Program-made: the position numbers and the translations under genes
Notes under the pieces: model-generated
What the model was told of the DNA's origin: nothing
The model's database searches: none
Seen by the model: the letters and a program-made list of their open reading frames with translations, nothing else
In this document: positions 23,540 through 35,479 of the stretch, one piece after another
Layout of the letters: every line of letters starts with the position of its first letter
Position numbering within the stretch: position 1 is the stretch's first letter
NCBI GenBank assembly: GCA_023101885.1
Contig: JALPQD010000395.1
Location: 878,001-942,000 of the forward strand
Reading direction: 5' to 3'
Length of the DNA: 64,000 nt
Source: Typhlomys cinereus
Taxonomy: Eukaryota > Chordata > Mammalia > Rodentia > Platacanthomyidae

Positions 23540-25100
23540 CGTTTATGCAAGGAGAGGCTCAACTCCCCCCAGCAGCTGCAGAGAGCGGGGAGGAGGAGGA
23601 GGAAAGGGGGGATAACCAGGGGGAGGGCGCGCTGAGTGCCCGAGTGAGGGTGGAGAGCCAGGCGGGCGGGGAGGAGGAGGTGGCGCCTGCCCGCCCGCCG
23701 CCGCTGCCGTCGCCGCCACCGCCTGAGGACCTGCATCCCGCGGGACGCGCAAGCGGGCGGCGGTCCCCGAGCCTTGGCTGGCGGCTGCGGGCGGACGCGG
23801 GGGCCTGGCCGGCGCAGGGGCCGAGTTTCTGCAAAGTTTGACCTGGTTGTCTTTTCGATGCTGCAGCAGAGCGAGGCAGCGCGGAGCGCACCAGGCAGCT
23901 GCGGCGCGGCGGCCGGGCAGAGCGGCGACTGCACGCTCACAATGATCATAAAATAAAGGAGCACGGGGAGGGGGCGAGGGAGCCCCGAGCCTCAGCTCTC
24001 CGCCCCCGGCCACCCCTAGCAGCCCCGAGCTAGGTGGGGGCTGGGGACCCAGGGCGCCCGCGTCGTCCCCAGACCCCAGTGATAGAACCAAAGGACACTC
24101 ACTGCCCAGGGGAGGGGGGCGCCCCGAGAACGTGCCAGCGGCGGGGTCAGGGGCGTCCGGAGGGCAGCGACTCGGGCACCCGGAGCGGCCCCGAGGGGCA
24201 GGTGAGTCCACTTCGCTGCCCAGGGGGGGCGTGCGTGCTAAAGTTCGCAGGCGACGCACGGGGCTCCGGGGCTTCTCGAGGCTGACGAGGAGAAACCAAG
24301 GCGCCCGACGCGGCGGGGCGGGGGCACTGAACCCTCTTGGGGGTCGGGTGATCTCGGCCAACGAAGGGTCGCGCGCCTTCGGATCGGACGGGACTGAGAG
24401 TTTGGCACTGCGTCCCCAGGGGACCCGAGGAACCGGGGAGGAGAAGGGATACTCTACGCCGGACCGGTGAGGGGTAGTGCCAAGGTCGGAAAGCCCCAGA
24501 GACCCACTGCAGTGGCAGTCGGTCGACCCTCAACCCCGCCCCTGGGCCGGGAGGTGTCAGCGGAGATGTCACGGGAGGCGATTATTCGCTGGTGCGCGCG
24601 GTCGTGCGGCCGCCACTGACGGGGCGGGCGGAGGGGGGGCGCCACCTCCGGGGAGACCGCCCAGAGCTGCGCCGTCAGCTCCGCAGCCCGCGCCCCGCGC
24701 ACACGCGTCGCCGCCCCCACGCGTCCCCCGCAGTAAAGTTCGGCTCAACTTTGACGCCCTGTCCCTTCCACCTCCCTGCAGATCTTCGGCGGCCGCGGTG
24801 AGCCAGGCGGCGGCGGCGACCCAAGCGCAGCCCCGGGGCCGCACACGGCGGCCGGCGGCGACAGTAACAGCGGCGAGGGGGCACGCGGAGCGCCCGCGAG
24901 TGGGTGCGGAGAGGGACCCCGCGAGCGTCTTAGTCCAGAGCGCGCCTCTTGGAATCTCGGGTGGGCGCCCGCCCCCCCCAGGGCGCCGAGACTCGGGCCG
25001 ATTGAACGGAAACTGCTCTCCAATTGATTGGGCCCCGCCGGGCGGGCGCGTGTGCCCGGGGGAGCGGTGCGGAAGGCAGAAGGGCAGGAAGTCGGCGTTC
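23540..25100 (+). promoter_or_regulatory. FAM78A: CpG island and probable FAM78A promoter
   Basis: About 1.5 kb is very GC-rich and crowded with CpG, with no SINEs, ending about 400 bases before the first FAM78A coding exon. A strong donor-like CAG|GTGAGT at 24201/24202 could close a noncoding first exon. A pyrimidine-rich acceptor-like sequence ends at 25293 (TTTTTTTAATCCAAAG) and could open the exon that carries the start codon. The exact transcription start is not visible. An ATAAAATAAAGG at 23948-23959 is TATA-like. The purine-rich upstream flank at 23580-23610 lies within the same island. Confidence 0.75.
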
Positions 25101-25492
25101 TGCAGCGAGGGTGGCGCGACTGTGCGGGACCGAGCTTTCCTTATTTATGTGTCTGCCAGCGCTCGTCTGCTTCCTCCGAAGACTTCAGGAAGAGTCTCCG
25201 AGCTGCGATCCCCGAATGTGAGGACGAAGGGCTGGATGTCGGAACAACATGCTTATCTATTAAACTGCAAACTTTTCTTTTTTTAATCCAAAGAATATCG
25301 GTGGTTTTTGCCCACTGCTAGAAGAGAGAGCCCAGGGCTCTTGAGATGCAGCAACCCTTATTTATACCCAGACCCGGTAGTGCTATGCAAGCGCGCTCCA
25401 CTGAGTGAGTTCTCTACCCTATGGATACCGTTCTGGAGCTTTAGATTAGATCGTTAAGGTCTGCACTGGGTCCCGCGGCCTCCACCCTTTCA

Positions 25493-25815
25493 ATGCCCTG
25501 TTATTTCTGGGACTGCTGGCCTTCCCTGGAGATTAGAGCGGTCCTGTGTGCCATGGGCTGTATTCAGAGCATCGGAGGCAAAGCCAGAGTCTTTCGAGAA
25601 GGGATCACGGTGATTGATGTAAAAGCCTCCATTGACCCAATCCCCACCAGCATCGACGAGTCCTCCAGTGTGGTGCTGCGCTACCGGACACCCCACTTCC
25701 GGGCCTCGGCCCAGGTGGTCATGCCTCCAATCCCCAAGAAGGAGACTTGGATCGTTGGCTGGATTCAGGCGTGCAGCCACATGGAGTTCTACAACCAGTA
25801 TGGCGAGCAGGGCAT
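25493..25815 (+). CDS. FAM78A: FAM78A coding exon 1
   Basis: This exon encodes residues 1-108 (codon 108 split). FAM78A is a vertebrate protein of unknown function with the paralogue FAM78B. The long start at 25493 gives MPCYFWDCWP and a total of 283 residues, equal to the annotated human length as I recall it. Its context is weak (T at -3, C at +4). An in-frame ATG at 25553 (Met21) has a strong context (G at -3, G at +4) and starts MGCIQS, which is where FAM78B starts. The 263-residue form would carry a Src-family-like acylation signal. The rest of the exon is unbroken and family-like (VVMPPIPKKETW, GWIQACSHMEFYNQYGEQGM). The exon ends GGCAT|GTGAGT. Confidence 0.96.
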
Positions 25816-27059
25816 GTGAGTACCCGGTGACTTGAAGGCCTGGGGGCTGGAGGAATACTAGGGTGGGGGGGAGCCTTTAGGCAAGAGGCGGAAGTGGCGC
25901 GTTCCAAGCTCAGGCCAGACCTGCTCTTCCACGATCCCTGGCCCCTAGGGTTCCGTTCCCTGCAAGATGCTGAGAAAACAGGAACCTCTAACTCTTTGGT
26001 GAAGCGAGTGTCAGGGCTATCAGAGGTCACCAGAGAGGCCTCCACTTTGCCTCCCGGATCCTGCGCTTCCTGGGAGCCCTAGCGGTGAGGGCAAGCCTCT
26101 GAAGCTTCCAGACTTCTTTGTTACAGGGGCTTCGTGGTTGGGCCTGAACTTGTATCTTGCAGCAATCCAAAGCACACACAGGCCCTTTGGGGACCGCTTC
26201 CCAGTGGCCAGCCACTAGCAGTGGCTGTTTGGTTGTGTGTGCTTGAGGAAGGACTTCACTTTCAGAAACCCTGTTTGCTTTGCATCGTGCAGCTTTCTGG
26301 CCCCGGGAAAGGCCAAGGGTCACCATCCGGTGTCTTTGCAGAGGGCCCTAAGCAGGAAGAGCTGATGAGAGGCATCCACCAGCTTCTTCTCTGTACCTGG
26401 TTGCCTGGCATGATGTGGGTTTCCGATGAGGACCCTGGGTCTTGCCTGACCCCCAGAGAAGGCCTTCCCCGACATGGAAGTGGCAGATGTCTGTGGGGAC
26501 AGTGACTTGGCCTGACGGCTGGTGACCCTGGGTCAGAGGTGGGGAAAACCAGCTGCTAGGAACTAGGAGCCCCTTGGGAGCACCCCAGGTCTGTCCCCCA
26601 TGGAGGCTCCCAGACACTGAGGGGCATCATTTCCCAGTGGTGCAACTGAGAGGGGTCTCTCTTACAGTTGGAGCCTTATGACTCAGGAATGTCTGGGGGC
26701 ACCTGGTTCAGGAGGGTCTGGGGCAGTTTGGGCAAAAAAAATTGGTGTCTTCTCCATTTAGTTACTTAAGTCTTAAGGAAATAGGAAGATGGGGCTGTAA
26801 ACATGATGGCCCAAGACTGAGGCAGCTCCACCTCTGCCCCCCCAACCTTGTGTTCTCAGGAATTACCTATAGGTTATTCACAGGGGGCTGATGGGCCCCC
26901 TGTTATTTGGGAGGCCCTTACCCAGCACCGGTACTGACTGCCCCTCTTTTCAACACATCAGGTGTTGAGTGACAGCTTTCCTAATGTCTTTTCTGATGTC
27001 TTCTTAGCTGTCCTGAGAGTCGGGCACCTGGGGCAACTCTCCTCACTGTGCCAATCTTC

Positions 27060-27265
27060 CGTTTCTAGTTAGATGAACCTTGTGGATCTTTAGACTCTGT
27101 GGTCAAGTGGACCTGGGCAGGCGGCCAGACTCTGTCACTTGCCAGGCTGTGACACCAGGCAGGCTACTCGGTGCCTCAGTTGACCGTCCGTGAGCCAGGG
27201 CTGCTCACAGTGTCTTCCTGTATAGGTTCATAACGAGAACACTCAGGTAACCTTTGCCATGTGCC
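27060..27265 (+). repeat. MIR fragment
   Basis: AGACTCTGTGGTCAAGTGGAC, TGTCACTTGCCAGGCTGTGA, CTCGGTGCCTCAGTTGACCG and TATAGGTTCATAACGAGAAC follow MIR order with moderate divergence. Confidence 0.75.
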
Positions 27266-28699
27266 GGGTATGGAAACCGTAGGCATGCACTTGTGGGCCG
27301 TCGTGTGATTGCAGTTTCCACCCTATCATAGGGAAGTATGCGACGGCATCTCAGATGCCAGTATCAACCAGGGTCCGCGCAGGGTCTACACTCTAAGAGT
27401 TTAAGTGGCCACAGGCCATTTTCCTCTTTACACTTACCCTGGGGCCTGAACATCGTCCCAGGGGGCCTTGATTCTGAAATCCTAGCTAGGGCAGATCTTA
27501 GCAGCACTACAGGGATAAGGGGAACAACTGTTTGGGGGGAAATGCAGAGGAGGGAGCAGAAGGGTGGGAAGCATGGACTTGCCCAATAGCACCGATCCTC
27601 AAGGCCAAATGCTCAAGGCCCTGCCTCATGCAGCTGAAGGCCTGGTTTGGATGAAGCCTGGGCTCAGCCTTCTGCAGCCTCTTCCTGATTGCAAAGGGCA
27701 GATTTAGATTGGAAGAAGGCAAACGAACCTTTCCTCTTCCCTGTCCTTAAGCCACACTTAGTGGAAACTTGGGACTTACCCCCTTACCTCCAAGGGTCTC
27801 TGGTGAGACACCTCTTCGTGCTGAGGGCTGGGCAGAGTTAGGGGACATCACATGGCATGCCTGACTGACCACTCGAGGTACCTCCCACCTTGCCAAGTTG
27901 TAACAACCACAAATGGCACCAGAGTCCCTTGTCCCCCAGGAGGGGTGTGATATCACCCTAGTGGAGAATTACTGGACACAACCTAGAGGCTTTGAATCAC
28001 AAGCGTGATGCCCAGGTCTTGGGCACTGGCCACCCGGGGAAGGGATGGCCAGGTGGCCAAAGGCTAGATTAGGGCTTGTGTTCTTTACCAGGGGGATTAT
28101 ATTAAAAATGTTAGTTCCAACTGCTTAGCCGAAATCCATATATTCCCCCGACATTATCTCTGCTTGAAAGTAATCTCTAGGCCAGGAGCAGAACTTGTTT
28201 TCGGATGCCATTCTGAACTCGAAATATCTGAAAATGAAGCAATAAACCCTGGAAGCCTCCGCCCTAGTCCTAGTCGGGCTTTTGCAAGCGAGAGCTGGAA
28301 GATGGCGCCTCTCTTCCGCCTGCCCAGGAGCATGCGACATGGCGTTGGGTCCAACCCCACAGTGCTTTCAAAGCCACCCCCCTCCAAACTGTTGGAGACA
28401 CCTTCCTCCTCAGCCTTCCTCCGCAATCCCTCAACTGCCACCTGTCAGCTGGCGTAGTGTCTTCTCAGAGACAAGTCAGAGTTTCTCGCCTGTGTGGGAG
28501 ACATCGTCTTATCCCCAGTTCGTCTTTCTTGGGGCCCTCCAGGAAGCTGGCCCACCGCCAGCGCCACAGCCAAGGCCAAGGCCTGGAGCAGTGTGGTCTC
28601 CAGGCAGTGCCAAGGAGCCATCCCGGGGCTGAGGGGAGGAGAGCGCATCAGATAGAGAGGATCTTTCTGTCACCTCCCTGCGCCATGTCCGCCCACACT

Positions 28700-28830
28700 T
28701 CTGAGATAGTCTTCTAATCTTTGGGAGTCTTCACTGTTCCCACCTGTGAAATGGGGACATCAGTACCCCCTTTCCGCCCTGGCTCAGTGAGAGGATCACA
28801 AGGCAGTATGCTTGCCCGGTGCTGGTGGTC
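28700..28830 (+). repeat. MIR fragment
   Basis: TTCACTGTTCCCACCTGTGA, AATGGGGACATCAGTACCCC and AGTGAGAGGATCACAAGG match the MIR core and 3' side. Confidence 0.75.
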
Positions 28831-30019
28831 TGGTGATAGCTGTGGGTGCCACCATTATGAATAGTGCCTGTTGGTAATGATTTGTAGTCTGCAGTGCTCA
28901 GCAGTTAGCCAAGTGTTGAGATCCATATATAACAAGGTCGTTCCCTTATCCCTCCTGGTGTCCTGTCCCCTTCTTACCAGGATGGCCTTTGGCCATGAGG
29001 GATGAGAGGCCGTGGGCCTGTCTGTCCCAAATCTGTCCTGGCATGGGCTGTTACAGGGACCGGAGAGAGGAAGCTTACAGAGCTCTGCGCTCTGGCTGGG
29101 CCTGGTGTTAGGAGGAACCAGGTGGGGCCCTGCTTTGCACCCTGCTGACTCTGAGAGTGCACCCCAGGACTTTGGGAGGACCACATTTTAGTCTGAGTAT
29201 GTGACCACTGAGCCCCAAAGCTGCCTGCCCCAGGGGGGTTTGCTCATGCCTGCAGATGTGGGGACAGCCCGGAGAAGGAATGTCCCTGTTGGCCTTGTGG
29301 CCTCTTCCCGGAGCTCAGGCACTGCGCAGAACAATTGAGGACGGGGCTTCCTGTCTTGCACCGGAAGGCGGCCTCCCCCATCTGCTAGGTCCTGGCAGAG
29401 GCGAGGGCGGCAGGGTGGGTGGGAGAGGGAAGTCCTTGTTTCTGGACTCTGGGGTGGGAGGAAGTGGGGGGGGGGCAGGGCCCAGCCTAGAAGTCCCTCT
29501 GGACCGGCTTGCGGCCCAGTGATGGCTTCAGCCTTCAGCCACTTTCCCGGGGCAGGAGAGAAGCAGGCTGCTGCAGGGGACATGCGCAGACACGGGCGGC
29601 CAGAGAACCAGGGCCACCCTCAGGGAACCGTCACTGCGGGGCAAAGAGGAGAAAGCCCAGGGAACTCTGTTTGGGGCACAAGGTCCCAGCAGCCACTGTG
29701 GGGCCAGTCCAGCTGTCCCCTCACACGTCCCAGTGCAAGGCTGTCTGCTGTCCCAGTCTGGCTTACAGAACCTTGTACTCCAGTCTGGGCCAATTCTGCA
29801 GAAACCCAGTGAGCCAGTGAATTAACGTGTGAGAACACAGGAGTCGATGCACGGGCGCTGCGATGACCTTAGCTCCAGGAAGTCCCGGAAAACCCGTGTC
29901 CTACAGTGGGGGAGTTACGGTCTGTCCACAATGCAGAGGATAGGGAGGCATTGCAAAACAACTTGGTTTCCATAGAAACAATATCGTTGCCTTCACGTAA
30001 TGTTGGAAGATGAACTTGG

Positions 30020-30118
30020 CGTATATGGCTCAGTGGCAGAGAGTTTGTCTTGCATGCTGGGAGGGCCTGGGTTCTTCTATCCCCAGAAATTGGAAAAGGA
30101 GACGTAAGGTTATAATAC
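30020..30118 (+). repeat. ID-like SINE
   Basis: GCGTATATGGCTCAGTGGCAG, TTGTCTTGCATGCTGGGAGG and GGGTTCTTCTATCCCCAG resemble a tRNA-derived ID element. No B1 body follows. Confidence 0.6.
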
Positions 30119-31058
30119 ACATGATTCGTTAAAAAGAATATGCTAGACAGGGGGACATATCCTGTGTGTGTAGCAGAGAAATGTCTTAGAAGGAAGTTTA
30201 CAGGCGTATGAGGCGGTGAGTAATTTCATTCAGGAGGGGCAGAGAGAGAGAGACGGCTTTCAGTTTCCATCTTATTCTCTTGCATAATTTACTTCTCTAA
30301 GGTTGGCTTTAAGAAAAAAAAGATACATTTGATCACTACAAATTAAAAAATATAGGAAGACTAGCTTACTGAGCATGGTACAAGGGGCGAGAGGCAGGGT
30401 GGTAATCCGCGTGTGACCCAGGGTATGGAGCCAAAAAGCAAAAATTAAGTGGGCACCGTGGGTCCTTCCTCCTTGGTTGGCCTGGAGCCGGAGCCTGGGC
30501 TGGGAGAGGTGGACTGCCAGGAAGAGGATGACTGCCTAGAGGGGGCAGTGGCTAGGGGAACCCCAGGAGTGGGTCTGTGGGTGGAGACAAGCAGACTAGG
30601 TACCATGAGGACAGAGCCTGGTAGTGGGAGGTGGAGGGCCGGGTCTAAGAGGGGCTGCTGGGGGGTGGCGGTGGAGGTGGGGCCAGGATGGAGTCCTGTG
30701 TGGAATGGGGGCTCACTTCTGTAAAGTTGTACAACTGTTCCAGAATGGGTATCCTGTTTGGACTTTTACCAGCTTGTGAGTCTGTATAATCCAGGACCAG
30801 AGAAGCACTGAGTTCTATGCTGGTCTAGGTGAGGAGTCGGGACCAGGGTTGAGCAAGACAGCTGGGTGCAGAACCTGCTTGGAGCCTCAAGCTTGTCCCC
30901 TTAGAGGGGTCCTTTAAAAGTGTCACGTACCACGGAGGGATGTGAGAAGGTGTTTGGATGAAATCATATAGACTTGATATAGCTAATGCACGTGAGAATA
31001 TGTCTAGGTATGTTCTGTATCTCCAGCTCAGCCACCTGCCCTTGCACCTGGTAGAGCT

Positions 31059-31192
31059 GATCCTCCCTCCTTCCCTCCCTCCCTCCCTCCCTCCCTCCCT
31101 CCTCCTCTCCCCCTTCCTCCCTCCTCCTTCCTACCTTCCCCTTTCCTCCCTCTCTCCTTCCTTCTTCCTCCCTTCTTTCTTTCCTCTCTTTG
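31059..31192. repeat. Polypyrimidine (CCTT/CCCT)n tract
   Basis: About 130 bases are almost all C and T on the plus strand, beginning with perfect CCCT tetranucleotides. Older SINE-like sequence (minus orientation) follows at about 31195-31345. Confidence 0.9.
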
Positions 31193-31546
31193 CGTGCATA
31201 CGTGTGTGTATTTGCATAGTGGGTGTACACGGGTTTGCAAGCATGTGTACAAGAGGGACTTGAGAGTGCGTGCTTGTGGAAGCCAAGGATGACATCGGGA
31301 ATTACCCTGGATGGCAGAGTTGCTTCTTAGAGTGGCTAGACTCCGCTGCACTAGTTTTTTGACCCTTGTTTAGTTTGTGTGTGCATGTGTGTGCATACGG
31401 TGGCATAGTACACTTATAGAGATCTGAGAACAGCTTGGAGTTGGTTCTCTCTTTTCTGCCATGTAGAGTTTGGTTTATTAGCAAGCACATTTACTCTCCA
31501 AGGCTACCTTGCTGGTCTTTAGTTGCATTTTGACAGAAAGAGAGAC

Positions 31547-31549
<3 letters not shown>

Positions 31550-31583
<34 letters not shown>
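31550..31583. repeat. (GA)n microsatellite
   Basis: A pure GA run of about 34 bases, flanked by AGACAGACAG. Confidence 0.9.
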
Positions 31584-31586
<3 letters not shown>

Positions 31587-32139
31587 CATGCATTTCATGA
31601 TGCATGTGTCAGAGAACAACATTTTGAAGTTTTCTCCTTCCACTATGCTGAGCTCTGGGGATCGAATTCAGGACCCTTGTTTCTCAGCTCTAGAGTCTAG
31701 AACTGGAAATTGGTGGTCAGAGAGTCAGGAACGCATGACTCTACAGACAGACGTGGGTGCTGGAGGGGGCTTTGTTAGTGTGGAGGGAAGGCCATGTCTC
31801 TGCTCACTACCAGCTAATCCACACATTTGAGAAAAGTTTGGAACCCTTGTTGGGTCGTTCTGGAGAAGTAGGAAGAGAGGCGCTGCTGTTAACCTGGTCC
31901 AAGGTCAGGGAGGTGCAAGCTATACCCCAGAACCTTGATGAGGCCCATGTCGGGCTGGTTCAACCTGAAGTCTTGAATTGGGGTGACTCTTCTCTATCCC
32001 CCACAGGCTACTCCTCTCTGGCCAAAAAGTGGTTCTCTTCTTCCCCCTCTTCCCAAAGGTCCTTCCATGTTCCATTCACACTCACAATTAGTCGTCGTTC
32101 ATGCTGCTCAGAGCCTTGGTGTAAATTGGGTGCCATCAC

Positions 32140-32336
32140 GTGTGCCCATATGCACCCACATATACCTGCATGTCTTTATGTGTGTGTGCATGTGCCTGCA
32201 TGTGCATGTGTGTGTTTATGCCTGTGTGTGCAGTTGTCTCTGCATGTGTGCATGTGTATGCAGATGTATGCTCATGTATCTGTACATGCAATGTGTGTGT
32301 ACGTGTATGCGTTTGTATGATCATGCATGTGCATGT

Positions 32337-32376
<40 letters not shown>
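32140..32376. repeat. TG/CATG-rich tract ending in (GT)n
   Basis: About 235 bases are dominated by TGTG, CATG and TATG, with a pure (GT) run at 32338-32376. The alternating purine-pyrimidine order is the type that can adopt Z-DNA. Confidence 0.9.
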
Positions 32377-32377
<1 letters not shown>

Positions 32378-33679
32378 TTCTTTAGAAGCTAGGCAGGTGA
32401 GAGCGGGCTCAGGTAGGCTTGAAGTTCTAAGTCTTGGCTTGGTTGTTTCTTTGAACCAGGTCTGCGACTCCCTTCCTTCTCTAGAAATGCACCCCGCCCA
32501 GCCTCTAGGGTGGAGTGCTCAGCCTGCGTGGATGTGCCTGGCTGTCGCTAGCACTTAAACATCCGTTAAGTGTCTCTCTGACAGTGTCTGTTTCACCTAT
32601 AGCAGGGTGAATAGAGACCCAGGCATCCTGGTGTGCCCGATGCTCCTGGGGGACCCCTGTGAGCTCTAGCCCGGGGATACCCAGCATGCCGAAGAGAGCG
32701 ATGGAACCAGGCTACAGCACTGCGGGTCCTGACTCTGGGCCAGGCCCGGGAGGAATCCTGGCTATATAGTGAGGCGTCAGACAGGCGTGGCCATGTCCTT
32801 CTGGCCTTTGTGGTCCGTCAGGGAAAGATGTTGCCCACAAATGGCCATATCATCGTTTAATCACCCTGGGGCAAGCGCCAGGAAGCAGAGCAGTGAAGTT
32901 CTAGTGGGGCCAAACGTCTTCCAGGAGCACCTGGTTCTTGTGACGGATCAGGGCTGCTTCCCTGCGGGGCCGACCGGAGCTGAGCGACCGGGGTCATCCT
33001 ACGTAGGGCAGGAGCAGGGGGCACTGAGAGGGTCCTGGTGAAAGGCCTTGTGTTGGGAGAAGCAGGACATCGGGGGCGGGGTGGGGGAGAGGGCTAACGC
33101 GCGCCTGGCTGGACTGACCTGTGTGCTTTAGGGCAACGGGTCATGGCAGAAGTAACACAGCCAGAGCCGCAATCAGACTCGTGTTTTAAAAACATCTCAG
33201 GGACCTCTGAAAGGAGATCAGGTTAGACACCGGGAGACAAGGGAGGAGAAAAGGGGGTATGGGGGGTGCGGGCTCCCATTGCTGCTGACTGAGCACTACT
33301 CCCCTTCCTGACTGGGGCCAGCATCTTGGCAGATGCCCTGAAAATGCTCGCTAAGTGGGTGGCCATGGGATTGAAACAAGGATGGGGGCCTCAAGAGGAA
33401 CTAGGGACACTATTTCAGACAGATTCCAGGGGCCCCAAAAGCATTCTGAGATCCAGGTTCAAGTCTGGACTTTTCTGCTATCCTTTGGACTTCCACACCT
33501 CAGAGGGCAAGGACTGGAGCATGCAGGTGGCCTTGGGCACAGGTGGCACGGATCTTGGTGGAGACAGTCACCAAGCACAGTCCACTGCTTGCGTCTGTTG
33601 CTGTATCAACATTCTTAATTTTGAATGTTGTCATTTTGCTTGAGGTCCCCAAGCTCTATTTAGACTTTATTTTATTTTC

Positions 33680-33842
33680 TCCTTTTTTTTTTTTTTTTTT
33701 TTTTTTTTTGTATCAACAGGGTTTCATGTAGCTGTAGCTCAAACCCGCTATGGGAACTGAGGCTGACCTTGAACTTCTGATCATTCTGCCTACACTTCTG
33801 GAGTGCCAGGACTAGAAGCGTGTGTCATGCAACCTGGCTAAA
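33680..33842 (-). repeat. B1-like SINE
   Basis: A T run (complement of the A tail), then AGGGTTTCATGTAGCTGTAG, TGACCTTGAACTTCTGATC and AGGACTAGAAGCGTGTGTCA is a reverse-oriented B1. Confidence 0.85.
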
Positions 33843-33894
33843 TATAGGATTTGTTGTTACTGGTTATGTTTATTCCCCCCCATTTTCCTGCATA

Positions 33895-34235
33895 TGGGAT
33901 GCATACATGCATGTATGCATATTCATATGCTTATGGGTCATGTATGTGTGTGCATTGCAAATATGTGCATAAGGAGGCCCAAAGTTGATACTGGGAGTCA
34001 TCCGCAATTGTTCTTCCACTTTATCCTTTGAGACAGGGTGTGTAATCAAACACAGAGCTCATCAATAGGGTTAGCCCAGCCTAGTCAGGTTGCTCTGGGG
34101 GATTCCCCGTCTCTGCCTTCCCAGGCTGGAATTAAAGGTGAGCGCCGCATCTGCCTAGCATTTTATGTGGGATCTGGAGAGCTGGACTGTGGCTTTTTCA
34201 GCAAGTGCTTTAACAGCCAGAGCCATTGCCCCTGT
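33895..34235 (-). repeat. Diverged B2-like SINE
   Basis: TGTGTGTGCATTGCAAATATG, AAGGAGGCCCAAAGTTGATA, GAGACAGGGTGTGTAATC and CTGGAATTAAAGGTGAGC, then CATTTTATGTGGGATCTG, retain the order of an old tRNA-headed SINE with a B1-like inner block. Confidence 0.55.
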
Positions 34236-34254
34236 CCCCTTTCTGGTTTTCCTC

Positions 34255-34402
34255 TCTTTTTTATTTTTTCAACAGAGGGTTTTGCTGTGTGGCCTTGGTT
34301 CGCCTAGCACCCCCTGGGTAGACCCGGCTTGAGCTTGCGGTGACCCTCCTGCCTCTGCTTCCGGAGTGCTGGGGTTATAGGCTTGAGTCACCACGCCTGG
34401 TT
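34255..34402 (-). repeat. B1-like SINE
   Basis: TTTTTATTTTTTCAACAGAGGG, CGGTGACCCTCCTGCCTCTG and GTGCTGGGGTTATAGGCTTG followed by GTCACCACGCCTGG is a reverse-oriented B1 of fair quality. Confidence 0.9.
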
Positions 34403-35479
34403 CGAGGTCCTCAAGTCTGTCACCTATCTTTCTAGGATGGACAGGGGAGGAGGTACAGGGGTCATGGGGTATCTTCTCTCTCAGGCCTTCTCTTGGTGTC
34501 TGGAAGGAAAGTGACTAAGGAGAGAGAGGATTGCAATCTGTGAACTTGGAGGGCAGGACCAGGCAAGTTTGAACTTGTTCTTAAAACCTCCCTGCTGTGC
34601 ACAGACACTAGCTGGAGCCCTTACGTGCCTGGCAGGCCGGAGACTGTTCTTGGCACCTTTCAGTAGCAGGTGCGCTTGGGTGATGTGGAATAAGGGCTCT
34701 TAGTACCCCTCTATGGGCATGTGGAAAAGGCTTCCGGCGTGCAGGGCTGGAGCATGACTTCACCCCTGTATCTATGAAGCAGAGGAACGAAGGTTAACTT
34801 AGAAGTTGAAGTTCCAAGTCATTCTAGAGCATTCTAGAGGGGGAAGCCCGAGTGTGTGAGGAGCTTCTCACTTTGAGTGTGTTTTACATGAAAATATAAA
34901 TCAGATCTAAAGAAGTCTCGGGTCAGATGAGGGCTAGCGGAACTGTAACCCCCAACTTCCCTTCACCCCCTAGTCCAACTGCTGAAGCCTCTGTCAAACT
35001 GTCTCCAGGAGTTTCTGCCTACAGCTGCCCGATGGTGTGGCAGGTGGTGTGTATTAATACACTGAATCGTCGTGAAAGTCTGGTGGGTGGGAGTCTCGGG
35101 TGAGCTGAGCCACAGGATTGGGAGGGAGAGAGGCAGAGTGTGTGACATGGTCACTGAGGTAGGTAGATGTCAGGGTTGAGCTTGGATCCCAGGTCGCTGT
35201 GGGGTCCAGAAACTGTCCCTGGCTTAGTTCCCCCCAGGCTGGGAACCTGCAGGTGAGGTTAAAGTGACAACCAAGCTCAGTCCGAGCTCTGGGTAATGCG
35301 GGGCACGGAACAGCACAGGCTGCCAGCTCCTGAGACCTGTCACTCAGGTGTCGGGGCCAGGCCTTGGGCTTTCAAGGGTGGGGTGCTAATGCTCAGCCCT
35401 TCCTGCCCAGAATGAGGCTGGTAGTAATTAGAAGTGCAAAGGTGAGTGCTGTGTGCTATAAGTGTCTTTGCACTTTGCC

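Larger units (their letters stand above)
14300..23540. other. Intergenic region between divergent PLPP7 and FAM78A
   Basis: Apart from the repeats listed separately, this is mostly unique sequence. It includes an AT-rich unique block at 14720-14860, MIR remnants, three B2-like SINEs at 16.2-17.5 kb, and a CA-rich low-complexity stretch (about 19430-19740) that leaves three frames open by composition. There is also an inverted repeat at 20178-21658 and G-rich sequence at 22380-23060. Around 17560-17720 the sequence weakly resembles a LINE-1 3' end. I see no convincing exon. Confidence 0.6.

Noticed and set aside
23543..24361. Minus-strand 272-residue frame in the CpG island
   Set aside because: The translation is Pro/Ala/Arg low complexity, as expected from GC-rich DNA. 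No start context or family supports it.
24477..25286. Plus-strand 269-residue frame upstream of FAM78A
   Set aside because: It has a GC-rich composition, crosses probable splice sites and has no recognisable domain.
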